Assembly (NCBI GenBank): GCA_963819385.1
Contig: CAWFVV010000001.1
Span: 868,001 to 932,000, forward strand
Direction of reading: 5' to 3'
DNA length: 64,000 nt
DNA from: JAVDCA01 sp963819385
GTDB taxonomy: Bacteria > Pseudomonadota > Alphaproteobacteria > Rhizobiales > Xanthobacteraceae
Shown piece by piece: positions 42,954-51,848 of the stretch. Every line of letters begins with the position of its first letter. Position 1 is the stretch's first letter. The translations under genes and the position numbers were made by a program. The notes under the pieces are model-generated. The model did no database searches and was not told the DNA's origin. It saw only the letters and a program-made list of their open reading frames with translations.

Positions 42954-45182
42954 ATGACACCCCTTCCGCCATCCCGGCAAGCTGCCGGATTGATGCCGGC
43001 ATTCTGGCTGTTGCAGCCGGCCCTCGACTACGCGCGCGACACCGCGGAACGCTCCATCCTTTTCTGGGACGTCATGCGCCAACGCGGCAATCAATACCGC
43101 GACCACCTGGCCAAGACCGCTCCACACGTGCTGGAATTCGGCACAAATGTGGTGATGGACGGTCGCACCTTCGATCGGCCCGTCAACTATTGCCTGGTAC
43201 GCATCGATCCCCCGAAGCTTGTCACCACCGATCCGGTGCGCCGGCCGTTCGTGGTCATCGATCCGCGCGCGGGACACGGGCCGGGCATCGGCGGGTTCAA
43301 GGCCGACAGCGAGATCGGCGTGATCCTTCGCGCCGGTCATCCCTGTTATTTCATCGGCTTCCTGCCCGACCCGATTCCCGGGCAGACGATCGAGGACATT
43401 GCCTGGGCCGAGGCTGCGTTCATCGAGCGCGTCATCGACCTGCACCCGGAGGCGGACGGAAAGCCGTGCGTGATCGGCAACTGCCAGGCCGGCTGGGCGG
43501 TGATGATCCTCGCCGCCATCCGCCCCGATCTGCTAGGGCCGATCATCATCGCGGGATCGCCGATGTCCTATTGGGCCGGCGTGCAGGGCAAGAATCCCAT
43601 GCGTTATACCGGCGGTCTGCTCGGCGGCAGCTGGCTCACGGCCCTTATCAGCGACCTCGGCGGCGGCATTTTTGACGGCGCCTGGCTGGTGCAGAACTTC
43701 GAGAACCTCAATCCCGCCAACACACTCTGGAGCAAGCAATACAATCTCTACGCCAAGATCGACACCGAGGAGCGGCGGTACCTCGGGTTCGAGCGGTGGT
43801 GGGGCGGACACGTCAATCTCAATGCGGAAGAGATTCAGTTCATTGTCGACGAGCTGTTCGTCGGGAACAATCTGGCGGCGGGCCGGATCAAGCTGTCGGA
43901 CGGGACGGCGGTCGACCTGAGCAATATCCGATCGCCGATCGTCGTCTTCTGCTCGAAGGGCGACAACATCACGCCGCCGCAGCAGGCACTCGGCTGGATT
44001 CTCGATCTCTATGACGACGTCGATGAGATTCGCCGGCACGGGCAGACGATCGTCTACACCGTCCACGAATCGGTCGGCCACCTGGGAATCTTCGTTTCGG
44101 GCGGCGTCGCTCGCAAGGAACACGACGAGTTCTCCAGCAACATCGACCTGATCGACCTCTTGCCGCCCGGTCTTTACGAGGCCGTCTTCGAGGCCAAGAG
44201 CGGGCAGACCGCAAACCCCGAACTCGCGACGGGCAACTGGGTGATGCGCTGCGAGGCCCGGACCCTCGACGATATCCGGGCGCTGGGCGGCAACGACGCC
44301 GCCGACGAGCGCCGTTTCGCGACTGCGGCGCGCGTCTCCGAGATCAATCTCACGCTGTATCGCGCGTTCATGCAGCCCATCGTGCAGGCCGCTATGCCGC
44401 GCGCGACGGCCGAGGTGGTGAAGCAGATGCATCCATTGCGTCTGCAATACTCGCTGTTCTCGGACGCGAATCCGTTCATGGGCCTCCTTTCCGAGCTGGC
44501 GCCGAAGGTGCGCGAAGGAAGAAGGCCGCTCGCCGCCGACAATCGGCTGCTGCAGGCCCAGGAGGCCCTGTCCGAGTACATCGTTGCGGGCCTCGATACC
44601 TGGCGCGACCTGCGCGACCGCAGTGCCGAGTGGCTGTTCCTGTCGACCTACGGCTCGCCGCTGCTGCAGGCGGCTGTCGGCCTCGGCCCTGCCGACATGG
44701 AGCCGTCGCGCCGGGCCGGCAAGAGTGCGTTGCACAGCGCATTGGTCGAGGCGCGCATCCGCGAGCTCAGATCCGAGATGGCGGTTGGCGGCCTGCGCGA
44801 AGGCTTCGTGCGTGCCGTTTTGTATGCCGGAGTCCCTCGCGCCGCTCTCGACGAGCGCGGCGTCGAGGCGATGCGCCGCCTGCGCGGCGTCGATTGCGGC
44901 GGCGCGCCGCTGACCCTTGGCGAGTTCAAGGCGATGGTGCGCAAACAGTTCTTCATGCTGCTGATCGACGAGGATGCCGCGCTCGCCGCGCTGCCGATAC
45001 TTCTGCCGGCCGATCCGGAGGCGCGGCGGGCGGCTTTCGGCTGGCTTCGGCAGGTGTTGAGCGCGCGCGCGGAAATCGACGGCGAGGTGGCCGGTCGACT
45101 GTCGCGGGTTGCCGGATATTTCGGCGTGGACCCGGCGAGCGCGCGGGACGACCGGCCGCGGCGGCACCAACGATCATCATGA
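42954..45182 (+). CDS. DUF3141 protein (alpha/beta hydrolase, polyhydroxyalkanoate-synthase-like)
   Basis: 742 residues from ATG 42954 (AAAGGAG upstream). The N-terminal half is an alpha/beta-hydrolase domain related to PHA synthase: FVVIDPRAGHGPGIGGFK, then VIGNCQAGWAVMILAA with a Cys at the nucleophile elbow (GNCQAG) as in PHA synthases, and YTVHESVGHLGIFVSGG with the likely His. The C-terminal 350 residues are specific to DUF3141. It probably handles hydroxyalkanoyl-CoA or the polymer. It heads a five-gene operon with pta, ackA, fabI and ppk2, a layout that links storage polymer, acetyl-CoA overflow and ATP. Confidence 0.83.
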   Translation: MTPLPPSRQAAGLMPAFWLLQPALDYARDTAERSILFWDVMRQRGNQYRDHLAKTAPHVLEFGTNVVMDGRTFDRPVNYCLVRIDPPKLVTTDPVRRPFVVIDPRAGHGPGIGGFKADSEIGVILRAGHPCYFIGFLPDPIPGQTIEDIAWAEAAFIERVIDLHPEADGKPCVIGNCQAGWAVMILAAIRPDLLGPIIIAGSPMSYWAGVQGKNPMRYTGGLLGGSWLTALISDLGGGIFDGAWLVQNFENLNPANTLWSKQYNLYAKIDTEERRYLGFERWWGGHVNLNAEEIQFIVDELFVGNNLAAGRIKLSDGTAVDLSNIRSPIVVFCSKGDNITPPQQALGWILDLYDDVDEIRRHGQTIVYTVHESVGHLGIFVSGGVARKEHDEFSSNIDLIDLLPPGLYEAVFEAKSGQTANPELATGNWVMRCEARTLDDIRALGGNDAADERRFATAARVSEINLTLYRAFMQPIVQAAMPRATAEVVKQMHPLRLQYSLFSDANPFMGLLSELAPKVREGRRPLAADNRLLQAQEALSEYIVAGLDTWRDLRDRSAEWLFLSTYGSPLLQAAVGLGPADMEPSRRAGKSALHSALVEARIRELRSEMAVGGLREGFVRAVLYAGVPRAALDERGVEAMRRLRGVDCGGAPLTLGEFKAMVRKQFFMLLIDEDAALAALPILLPADPEARRAAFGWLRQVLSARAEIDGEVAGRLSRVAGYFGVDPASARDDRPRRHQRSS

Positions 45183-45265
45183 GGATGCCCAAAACGAAGG
45201 CGCCCTGATCCGCGCTCGGATGTTCAGCGGCCTTGGTTCAGTGGCGCAATGAAGGAGCCCGCCAA

Positions 45266-46234
45266 ATGACAGCAGTTCCCGCCGCGCCGCGCATCCAGCC
45301 GCCCCACGCCAAGTACGAGCGGTTGATCGCGCAGGCCAGACAAATTTCGCCGCCGACAACGATCGTCGTCTATCCGTGCGACGAGGCCTCCCTGCGCGGC
45401 GCAGCCGAGGCGGCCGAGCTCGGCATGATCGTGCCGATCCTCGCCGGCCCGCGGGCGAAGATCGAGGCGGTCGCGGCCGCCCACAAGATCGACATCGCCG
45501 GTTATGAGATCGTCGAGGCGGCGCACAGCGAGCAGGCGGCCGCGCTGGGGGTTTCGCTCATCCGGGAGGGCCGTGGCGAACTGCTGATGAAAGGCAGCTT
45601 GCATACCGACGAGCTGATGCGCGCCGTCACGGCCCCGGGAACCGGGCTGCGTACTGCGCGCCGGATCAGCCATGTCTTCGTCATGGACGCGCCGACCTAT
45701 GCGGAGACGCTGTTCATCACCGACGCGGCGATCAACATATTTCCCGACCTCGATGCGAAGCGCGACATCATCCAGAACGCGATCGATCTGTGGACGCAGA
45801 TCGGTCTCGGCACGCCGCGCGTCGCGATCCTGTCGGCGGTCGAGACCGTGACGTCGAAAATTCCGTCGACCGTCGAGGCGGCCGCCTTGTGCAAGATGGC
45901 GGATCGCGGCCAGATCACGGGCGGTTTGCTGGACGGACCGCTCGCATTCGACAACGCGATCGATCCCGAGGCTGCCAAGATCAAGGGCATCAAATCCGAT
46001 GTGGCGGGTCGGGCGCAGATCCTGGTGGTTCCCGATCTCGAAGCCGGCAATATGCTGGCCAAGAACCTGACCTTCCTGGTGAAGGCCGATGCTGCCGGAA
46101 TCGTGCTCGGCGCGCGCGTCCCGATGGTGCTCACCTCGCGCGCGGACTCGGTACAGGTCCGCATGGCGTCATGTGCGGTGGCCGTGCTCTATGCCGATGC
46201 GCGCCGGCGCATTGCCGCCCTGCCTGCCGCGTGA
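45266..46234 (+). CDS. pta: Phosphate acetyltransferase
   Basis: 322 residues from ATG 45266 (AAGGAG in front). Short single-domain Pta/Ptb fold: LLMKGSLHTDELMRAVTAPG, TDAAINIFPDLDAKRDII and the late NMLAKNLTFLVKADAAGIVLG. It converts acetyl-CoA and phosphate to acetyl phosphate (butyryl-CoA cannot be excluded in this family). Often named with an enoyl-CoA hydratase domain; here that domain is absent, and a separate MaoC gene lies at 49182. It is followed directly by ackA. Confidence 0.9.
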   Translation: MTAVPAAPRIQPPHAKYERLIAQARQISPPTTIVVYPCDEASLRGAAEAAELGMIVPILAGPRAKIEAVAAAHKIDIAGYEIVEAAHSEQAAALGVSLIREGRGELLMKGSLHTDELMRAVTAPGTGLRTARRISHVFVMDAPTYAETLFITDAAINIFPDLDAKRDIIQNAIDLWTQIGLGTPRVAILSAVETVTSKIPSTVEAAALCKMADRGQITGGLLDGPLAFDNAIDPEAAKIKGIKSDVAGRAQILVVPDLEAGNMLAKNLTFLVKADAAGIVLGARVPMVLTSRADSVQVRMASCAVAVLYADARRRIAALPAA

Positions 46235-46239
46235 GCGCC

Positions 46240-47448
46240 ATGGACACGATCCTCGTCGCCAATGCGGGCTCGTCGAGCGTCAAGTTTCAATTGTTCGGAA
46301 TCGAGTCACCGCGGGCGCTCAAGCGGCTGATCAAGGGGCAGGTCGACGGCATCGGCGCCGTGCCGCGCCTGCGCGCGACCGATGCCGATGGGACGCGACT
46401 GATCGACGAAGCCCACACGTCGGCGGAAGTGCCCGACGTGGCCGCCGCCTTGCAGCGAGCGGGCGCCTGGTTGCGGGAAACGCAGAGGCTCATGCCCGTT
46501 GCGGTCGGCCATCGCGTGGTTCATGGCGGCCCCGAGTATTCGGGTCCAGTCATGATCGACGACGAGGTGCTCGACCAATTGGCCAGGTACGAGCCGCTCG
46601 CTCCGCTGCACCAACCGAACAATCTCGCGCCGATCCGATCGATTCGCGCGCGCTTTCCCGATTTGCCGCAAGTTGCCTGCTTCGACACCGCCTTCCACCG
46701 CGGTCACGGCGCGATGGCCGACCGGTATGCAATTCCGGAAGAGCTTCATGCCGAGGGAGTCCGCCGTTACGGGTTTCACGGGCTGTCCTACGAGTTCGTT
46801 GCGAGCCGGTTGGCGCACATCGCGCCAACAATCGCCAGCGGACGCGTGATCGTGGCGCATCTCGGCAGCGGCGCGTCCATGTGTGCGCTCAGAGCCGGGC
46901 GCTCCGTCGAGAGCACCATGGGGCTTACGGCGCTCGATGGTCTGCCGATGGGATCGCGTCCGGGCCAGATCGATCCCGGCGTTCTCCTCTACCTGCTTGA
47001 CGAGAAGCGCATGAGCAGCGCTGCGCTGCGCAAGTTTCTCTACAACGGCTGCGGCCTCAAAGGCATGTCGGGCATCAGCAACGACGTGCGCGAGCTCGAA
47101 GCAAGCGCCGATCGACGGGCTGCATTCGCGCTCGACTATTTCGCGTATCGCGTCGGCCTCAACGCCGGGATGCTCGCGGCTGCCCTCGGCGGCATCGATG
47201 GCTTCGTGTTCACCGCCGGCATCGGGGAGAATTCTCCGGCGATGCGCGCGCGCATCGCCGTGCATCTCAAGTGGCTCGGCGCGGAGCTCGATCTCGTCGC
47301 CAACAGGGGGCCGGCCGGGCTGATCTCGCGCTCGGGCAGCCGGGTCGCGGTCTACGTCGTGCCGACCGACGAGGAATTGATGATTGCGCGCCACACGGCG
47401 GAAGTCCTGCTGGCGCGACACCGACACGAGAAAGCGAGGATCGCATGA
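46240..47448 (+). CDS. ackA: Acetate kinase
   Basis: 402 residues from ATG 46240; a GTG at 46231 overlapping the pta stop is an alternative start. ASKHA-fold motifs: ILVANAGSSSVKFQLF, VGHRVVHGG, ACFDTAFHRG, YGFHGLSYEFV, and GLTALDGLPMGSRPGQIDPG. It makes ATP from acetyl phosphate, yielding acetate, and is the energy-gaining step when respiration is limited. It overlaps the fabI start by four bases (ATGA). Confidence 0.95.
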   Translation: MDTILVANAGSSSVKFQLFGIESPRALKRLIKGQVDGIGAVPRLRATDADGTRLIDEAHTSAEVPDVAAALQRAGAWLRETQRLMPVAVGHRVVHGGPEYSGPVMIDDEVLDQLARYEPLAPLHQPNNLAPIRSIRARFPDLPQVACFDTAFHRGHGAMADRYAIPEELHAEGVRRYGFHGLSYEFVASRLAHIAPTIASGRVIVAHLGSGASMCALRAGRSVESTMGLTALDGLPMGSRPGQIDPGVLLYLLDEKRMSSAALRKFLYNGCGLKGMSGISNDVRELEASADRRAAFALDYFAYRVGLNAGMLAAALGGIDGFVFTAGIGENSPAMRARIAVHLKWLGAELDLVANRGPAGLISRSGSRVAVYVVPTDEELMIARHTAEVLLARHRHEKARIA

Positions 47449-48227
47449 CGATACAGCGGACACGTGCCAGTCTCGAAGGCCGCAAGGCGCTGGTCGTCGG
47501 GATCGCCAACGAGCAGTCGATCGCCTGGGGCTGCGCGAAGTGGCTTCGCGCGCTCGGCGCCGATCTAGCCGTCACCTATCTCAATGAAAAATCCAAGCGT
47601 TTCGTCGCCCCGCTCGCCGAGGAGCTGGAAGCGAAGATCTTCGTGCCGCTCAACGTCAACGAGCCCGGCCAGACCGAGGCGGTATTCGATTGCATCGCGG
47701 ACGAATGGGGGCAGCTCGATACGCTCGTCCATTCGATCGCGTTCGCGCCCAAGGCGGCGCTGTGCGGACGCGTGGTCGACGTGGCCCGCGACGGCTTCGC
47801 GACCACGATGGACGTGTCCTGCTGGTCATTCATCCGCATGGCGCACCTGGCCGAGCCGCTGATGCGGGAAGGCGGCACGATATTCACCATGACCTATTAC
47901 GGCAGCCAGATGGTGGTGGAGAACTACAACATCATGGGCGTCGCCAAGGCGGCGCTCGAAAGCGCGGTGCGTTATATCGCGGCCGAGCTCGGGCCGAAGG
48001 GAATTCGCGTGCACGCCGTCTCGCCCGGTCCGCTCGCGACACGGGCGGCGTCGGGAATCCCCGAGTTCGACGAGCTGTTGGCAAAGGCACAGGCGAAGGC
48101 ACCGAGGCGGGCGCTGGTGAGCGTCGACGACGTCGGCGCGGCCACCGCCTTTCTGGCACTCGACGCGGCACGGCTGATCACGGGCGAAACGCTCTACATC
48201 GATGGCGGATACCACATCATCGACTAG
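47445..48227 (+). CDS. fabI: Enoyl-ACP reductase (FabI type)
   Basis: 260 residues of the short-chain dehydrogenase fold with FabI features: VVGIANEQSIAWGCAKWLRA (NADH site), LVHSIAFAPK, the active-site Tyr-x6-Lys in YNIMGVAKAALES, and SPGPLATRAASGIPEFDELL. It reduces enoyl-ACP, or here perhaps enoyl-CoA, with NADH. Its place behind pta-ackA, rather than with fatty-acid genes, suggests a role in redox balance, using fatty-acid or polymer intermediates as electron sink. Start overlaps the ackA stop. Confidence 0.93.
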   Translation: MTIQRTRASLEGRKALVVGIANEQSIAWGCAKWLRALGADLAVTYLNEKSKRFVAPLAEELEAKIFVPLNVNEPGQTEAVFDCIADEWGQLDTLVHSIAFAPKAALCGRVVDVARDGFATTMDVSCWSFIRMAHLAEPLMREGGTIFTMTYYGSQMVVENYNIMGVAKAALESAVRYIAAELGPKGIRVHAVSPGPLATRAASGIPEFDELLAKAQAKAPRRALVSVDDVGAATAFLALDAARLITGETLYIDGGYHIID

Positions 48228-48241
48228 GCGGAGAGACTATC

Positions 48242-49075
48242 ATGCTGCACCGAGGAGACGTCACCGGCGCCACCGAACGGGACGCCGGCGCCGCCGGCAA
48301 GATGAAGCGCAAGGACTACGAGAAGGAGCTGGGCAAGCTCCAGGTCCGGCTCTGCCATCTGCAGGAATGGGTGAAGGCGAAGGGATTGCGCGCCATCATC
48401 CTGTTCGAGGGACGCGATGCGGCCGGCAAGGGCGGGACGATCAAGGCGCTCACCGAGCGCGTCAGCCCGCGGGTCTTCCGGGTCGTGGCGCTGCCGGCAC
48501 CGACCGAGCGCGAGAAGAGCCAGCTCTTCATCCAACGCTATATCGGGCATTTCCCCGCCGCCGGCGAGATCGTGATCTTCGATCGCAGCTGGTACAACCG
48601 CGCGGGTGTCGAGTACGTGATGGGCTTCTGCAGCGAGGCCGAGCATCGCCGCTTTCTCGCACTTTGCCCGCAGATCGAAAAATACGTCGAGGACACGGGC
48701 ATCATACTCATCAAGATCTGGCTCGAAGTGGGACCGGACGAGCAAGAGCGCCGCTTTCGCGCCCGCATCGACGATCCGCTGCGCCAATGGAAGCTCAGCC
48801 CGATGGATGTTGAATCCTATGGGCGCTGGCACGACTATTCGCGTGCCCGCGACCTCATGCTCGAGGCGACCGACAGCGACCAGGCACCGTGGTACATCGT
48901 GCGCTCGGACAACAAGCGGCGGGCGCGGCTGAACTGTATTGCGCACGTCTTGGACGCGATCCCGCACCGAAAGCTGCATCGGCGGAGGATCCGCCTGCCC
49001 AAACGCATCGTGAAAGGCAGGTATGACGACCGCCGCGGCCTGAGGAACCGGCATTTTGTTGCCGAGCGGTACTAG
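48242..49075 (+). CDS. ppk2: Polyphosphate kinase 2
   Basis: 277 residues. Walker A FEGRDAAGKGGTIKAL, Walker B region EIVIFDRSWYNRAGVEYVMG and the lid motif RQWKLSPMD are diagnostic for PPK2 of the one-domain class, which transfers phosphate between polyphosphate and GDP/ADP. It starts 14 bases after fabI and is the last gene of the operon; a hairpin follows the stop. The joint control of polyphosphate, acetyl phosphate and polymer genes suggests an energy-reserve module. Confidence 0.93.
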   Translation: MLHRGDVTGATERDAGAAGKMKRKDYEKELGKLQVRLCHLQEWVKAKGLRAIILFEGRDAAGKGGTIKALTERVSPRVFRVVALPAPTEREKSQLFIQRYIGHFPAAGEIVIFDRSWYNRAGVEYVMGFCSEAEHRRFLALCPQIEKYVEDTGIILIKIWLEVGPDEQERRFRARIDDPLRQWKLSPMDVESYGRWHDYSRARDLMLEATDSDQAPWYIVRSDNKRRARLNCIAHVLDAIPHRKLHRRRIRLPKRIVKGRYDDRRGLRNRHFVAERY

Positions 49076-49108
49076 CCGGCTTTCGAGCACGTGTGATCGG
49101 AAGCCGGC
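49075..49108. terminator. Hairpin after ppk2
   Basis: An 8-bp perfect stem (GCCGGCTT / AAGCCGGC) starting at the last base of the ppk2 stop codon, with an 18-nt loop and no T-run. It lies between convergent ppk2 and the MaoC gene and may act as a bidirectional terminator or mRNA end stabiliser. Confidence 0.4.
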
Positions 49109-49181
49109 CTAGATTCGACATTTGGTCGCATTTTCCACGGAAAACCGGTGGCCACTTTTCCTGAAAATGCTTTAAGCGCGG

Positions 49182-49742
49182 TCAGCGGAAGTGCACCGCA
49201 ATCAGCTCGGCCACGCAGGCCGGGTGTCCGCCCTCGATCTCGACCGTGAGTCCGTAGGTGACGCGCAGCCCGCGAGGCGGGACGTCCTCCGCCGCCGCGA
49301 TGGCGATGCGACCGCGCAGCCGCGATCCGGCCGGCACCGGCGCGAGATAGCGGATACGGTTGGCTCCATAGTTCACGGTGCTTTTCACGCCCTCGAGGTC
49401 GATGGCCGAGCGCACGAACCAGGGCGCAAGCGACAGGGTCAGGAGGCCGTGGGCGATCGTGCTCTTTCCCGGCAATTCGCGCTCGGCGCGCTCGATATCG
49501 AGATGGATCCATTGATCGTCGCCGGTCGCTTCGGCAAAGCGGTTGATCTGCTCCTGCGTGACCGGCAGCCAATCGCTTACGCCGACCTCGGTGCCGACTG
49601 CCCGCTTCATCTCCTCGAAGTCCTTGAATGTCCTCGGACCCGTCCCCGGTGCCGCGAGGTCGGGGCCTCGGTGTCCTTTGCCGTTTGAAGTACGCTTCAT
49701 GACATTATCCGCCGCCGTGGTTGAGGGGGCATGGATTTTCAT
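49182..49742 (-). CDS. MaoC-like (R)-enoyl-CoA hydratase
   Basis: 186 residues from ATG 49742, which overlaps the stop of the upstream CoA-transferase gene (ATGA). The hot-dog fold is shown by QINRFAEATGDDQWIHLDIE and STIAHGLLTLSLAPW, with the catalytic Asp and His of the hydratase-2 motif. An inner ATG at 49700 would give a shorter form without the first 14 residues. It hydrates enoyl-CoA to (R)-3-hydroxyacyl-CoA, so it can feed polyhydroxyalkanoate synthesis. It closes a three-gene operon with CoA-transferase subunits A and B. Confidence 0.85.
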   Translation of the reverse strand: MKIHAPSTTAADNVMKRTSNGKGHRGPDLAAPGTGPRTFKDFEEMKRAVGTEVGVSDWLPVTQEQINRFAEATGDDQWIHLDIERAERELPGKSTIAHGLLTLSLAPWFVRSAIDLEGVKSTVNYGANRIRYLAPVPAGSRLRGRIAIAAAEDVPPRGLRVTYGLTVEIEGGHPACVAELIAVHFR

Positions 49743-50398
49743 AACGTCATTTCCTCGACCTTCTCGGCAATCGCGAGGCTTGGGCCGGTTGCTGCCATAA
49801 CCTGCTCGATCGAGGTTCCCGGCGCGGTCTCCAACAGTGTCGCGCGTCCGCCGGGAAATCCGATCGCCGCCATCTCGGTCACCAACAGGTCGACGATCCG
49901 CAGCGAGGTGAGCGGCAACGAGCATTCCGGCACGATCTTCGGCTGGCCCTTGGCGGTGTGCTGCATCGCCACGATCACGCGCTTTGCGCCGGTCACGAGG
50001 TCCATGGCGCCGCCCATGCCCGGCACCATCTTGCCGGGGATCATCCAGTTGGCGAGGTGCCCCTGCGCGTCGACCTGAAGGCCGCCGAGCACGGTCATGT
50101 CGACGTGGCCGCCGCGGATCAATCCGAAGGACATCGCACTGTCGAACGTGCAGGCGCCGGGGAGCGCGCTGACCGGGCGGCCGCCGGCGTCGGTCAGGTG
50201 CGGATGCGCCATCCCGTGTTCGAGGATTGGTCCGGTGCCGATCAGTCCGTTCTCCGATTGAAAGAAGACCTCGATTCCCGTCGGAACATAATTGGCGACG
50301 AGGGTTGGAATGCCGATGCCGAGATTGACGAGCATCCCGGATCGGAGTTCGCGTGCGATGCGCCGGGCGATAATGGTCTGGGCATCCATGGCGATCAT
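49739..50398 (-). CDS. 3-oxoacid CoA-transferase, beta subunit
   Basis: 219 residues from ATG 50398, overlapping the alpha-subunit stop. The catalytic glutamate is in VFFQSENGLIGTGP (SENG motif), and GGHVDMTVLGGLQVDAQGHL and PGMGGAMDLVTGAKRVIVAM are family hallmarks. With the alpha subunit it moves CoA between succinyl- or acetyl-CoA and acetoacetate or similar 3-oxoacids. It fits ketone-body and polyhydroxybutyrate turnover together with the MaoC gene. Confidence 0.92.
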   Translation of the reverse strand: MIAMDAQTIIARRIARELRSGMLVNLGIGIPTLVANYVPTGIEVFFQSENGLIGTGPILEHGMAHPHLTDAGGRPVSALPGACTFDSAMSFGLIRGGHVDMTVLGGLQVDAQGHLANWMIPGKMVPGMGGAMDLVTGAKRVIVAMQHTAKGQPKIVPECSLPLTSLRIVDLLVTEMAAIGFPGGRATLLETAPGTSIEQVMAATGPSLAIAEKVEEMTL

Positions 50399-51042
50399 CC
50401 GTTGGCGACGAGGTAGTCGACGAGGGGAGCCGGCGTGACTACGTGGTCGGGGGCGATGACGCCGACCGGGACGATGTGCTCCGCCGTGACCATGACGGTG
50501 TCGGCCGCCATGGCGATCACCGGATTGAAATTCCGCGCCGTCAGCGCATAGGAGAGATTGCCGAGATAGTCGGCGAGGAAGGCGTGCACCAACGCAAAAT
50601 CGGCACGCAGCGCCGTCTCCAGCAGGTAGGTCTTGCCGCCGACGTCGATCCGCTGCTTGCCGTCCTCCACGACGGTGCCGACGCCCGTCGGCGTGAGCAC
50701 GCCGCCGAGCCCGCATCCGCCGGCGCGGATGCGCTCGACCAGCGTGCCCTGCGGCACGAGCTCGACCACCATCTTGTTGGCCATCATCTGCTGCTGAGTT
50801 TCGGGATTTAGGCCGATGTGGCTTGCGACCGTGCTGGCGACGAGACCCGCCCCGACCAACTTGCCGATGCCGCGACCCGGCACCGCGGTATCGTTGGCTA
50901 TGACGATCAGGTCGCGCTTGCCTTGACGCACCAGCTCATCGATCAGTCGTTCCGGCGTGCCGACGCCCATGAATCCGCCGACCATGAGGCTCGCGCCATC
51001 CGGAATGAACGAGACGGCATCTTCGATCGAAACGGTTCGCAT
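50395..51042 (-). CDS. 3-oxoacid CoA-transferase, alpha subunit
   Basis: 215 residues from ATG 51042 (MRTVSIEDAV), with ATG 51075 as an alternative; neither has a strong ribosome-binding site. The glycine-rich CoA loop GASLMVGGFMGVGTPERLID and the GGCGLGGVLTPTGVGTVVED segment are typical of AtoD/ScoA-type subunits. First gene of the operon with the beta subunit and MaoC. A FixK-type box stands about 230 bases upstream. Confidence 0.9.
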   Translation of the reverse strand: MRTVSIEDAVSFIPDGASLMVGGFMGVGTPERLIDELVRQGKRDLIVIANDTAVPGRGIGKLVGAGLVASTVASHIGLNPETQQQMMANKMVVELVPQGTLVERIRAGGCGLGGVLTPTGVGTVVEDGKQRIDVGGKTYLLETALRADFALVHAFLADYLGNLSYALTARNFNPVIAMAADTVMVTAEHIVPVGVIAPDHVVTPAPLVDYLVANG

Positions 51043-51264
51043 GGACGGGTCCGGTTTGCTGCTGGGTGGCTCCATCCGCCGTTGACGGGCAACGCGACGC
51101 CGCGGATCTGGGTCACCGCATCCGACCACCCGAAGCGGGTGTCATGTTCGGCGGTGAGGCGGCCGTGCGGCCTCTCGATCTCGGCTGCATGGGCTCAATC
51201 GCGGGGCCGAGATTCAGCCCTCACCGATCGGCGTGAAGGGTCGCACCGGGCGGTCGGGAGGGGT

Positions 51265-51278
51265 TTGATTTGGATCAA
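51265..51278. promoter_or_regulatory. FixK/FNR-type box, CoA-transferase side
   Basis: TTGATTTGGATCAA, the same 14-mer as the box at 58200. In the minus direction it would start transcription near 51230, leaving a leader of about 190 bases before ATG 51042. Confidence 0.7.
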
Positions 51279-51331
51279 AAACGCGGCTCGCCGTGCCGAT
51301 CGGTTATATGCGCAAGGCGCAAAAGTGGGAT

Positions 51332-51345
51332 TTGATCCAGGTCAA
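51332..51345. promoter_or_regulatory. FixK/FNR-type box, FUSC side
   Basis: TTGATCCAGGTCAA. In the plus direction it would start transcription near 51380, directly before the FUSC-type fragment. Confidence 0.6.
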
Positions 51346-51386
51346 AGGCGCTGCGACGTCAGCGACTAGCGTGCGGCCCACATCGG

Positions 51387-51803
51387 GTGGAGCGCCGGCA
51401 TGCCGATGCTATCAAGCCCATGGCGAGGTCGCAGCGCCGCGCACGACGTGCGGCCCGGTCGTTCGTCATGGGTTCCCCGTTGCGAAGCCCCGCCGAGCTC
51501 GACCGGCGTACGGTCCTGAGCGGAATTCAGCTCGCGCTCAGGTCGGGCATCGCGGCCGGGGTGGCCCTCGCGATCGCCCAGGCCTCGAGCCTGGATTTTC
51601 CGATCTATGCCGCGGTGGCGGCCCTCATCGTGACGGATCTCACGCCATCGCACAGCTCTCTCGGGCTGCACCGGACCATTGCCACGATCCTGGGGGGCCG
51701 GCTACGGCGGCGTGCTGAGCGCGATCCTTCCGTGGTGGCGTGGGCGGTCAGCTACATCCCGAAGCTGATCAGGCTGCCGGAGCTGGAAAGCCCGCGGCTG
51801 TAG
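51387..51803 (+). pseudogene. Truncated, frameshifted FUSC/aromatic-acid-exporter-like membrane gene
   Basis: The open frame starts at GTG 51387, with ATG 51420 and 51468 inside. LSGIQLALRSGIAAGVALAI and FPIYAAVAALIVTDLTPSHS are the first two helices of the FUSC/ArAE family. At 51692-51697 a run of six G breaks the frame; with five G it reads ILGAGYGGVLSAILPWW, the expected third helix. After that it drifts again and stops at 51803, far short of the usual 160-350 residues. It still has an intact FixK-type box, so inactivation may be recent, or the G-run may be miscalled. Confidence 0.68.
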
Positions 51804-51848
51804 TCGGCGCCATTGCGCGGTCGATCGGGACGCGGCCGGGCGCGCTCG

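Larger units (their letters stand above)
51043..51386. other. Divergent control region with two FixK-type boxes
   Basis: 344 bases between the CoA-transferase operon (minus) and a broken FUSC-type gene (plus). Apart from the two boxes (51265 and 51332) I see no gene or other element. Confidence 0.5.
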
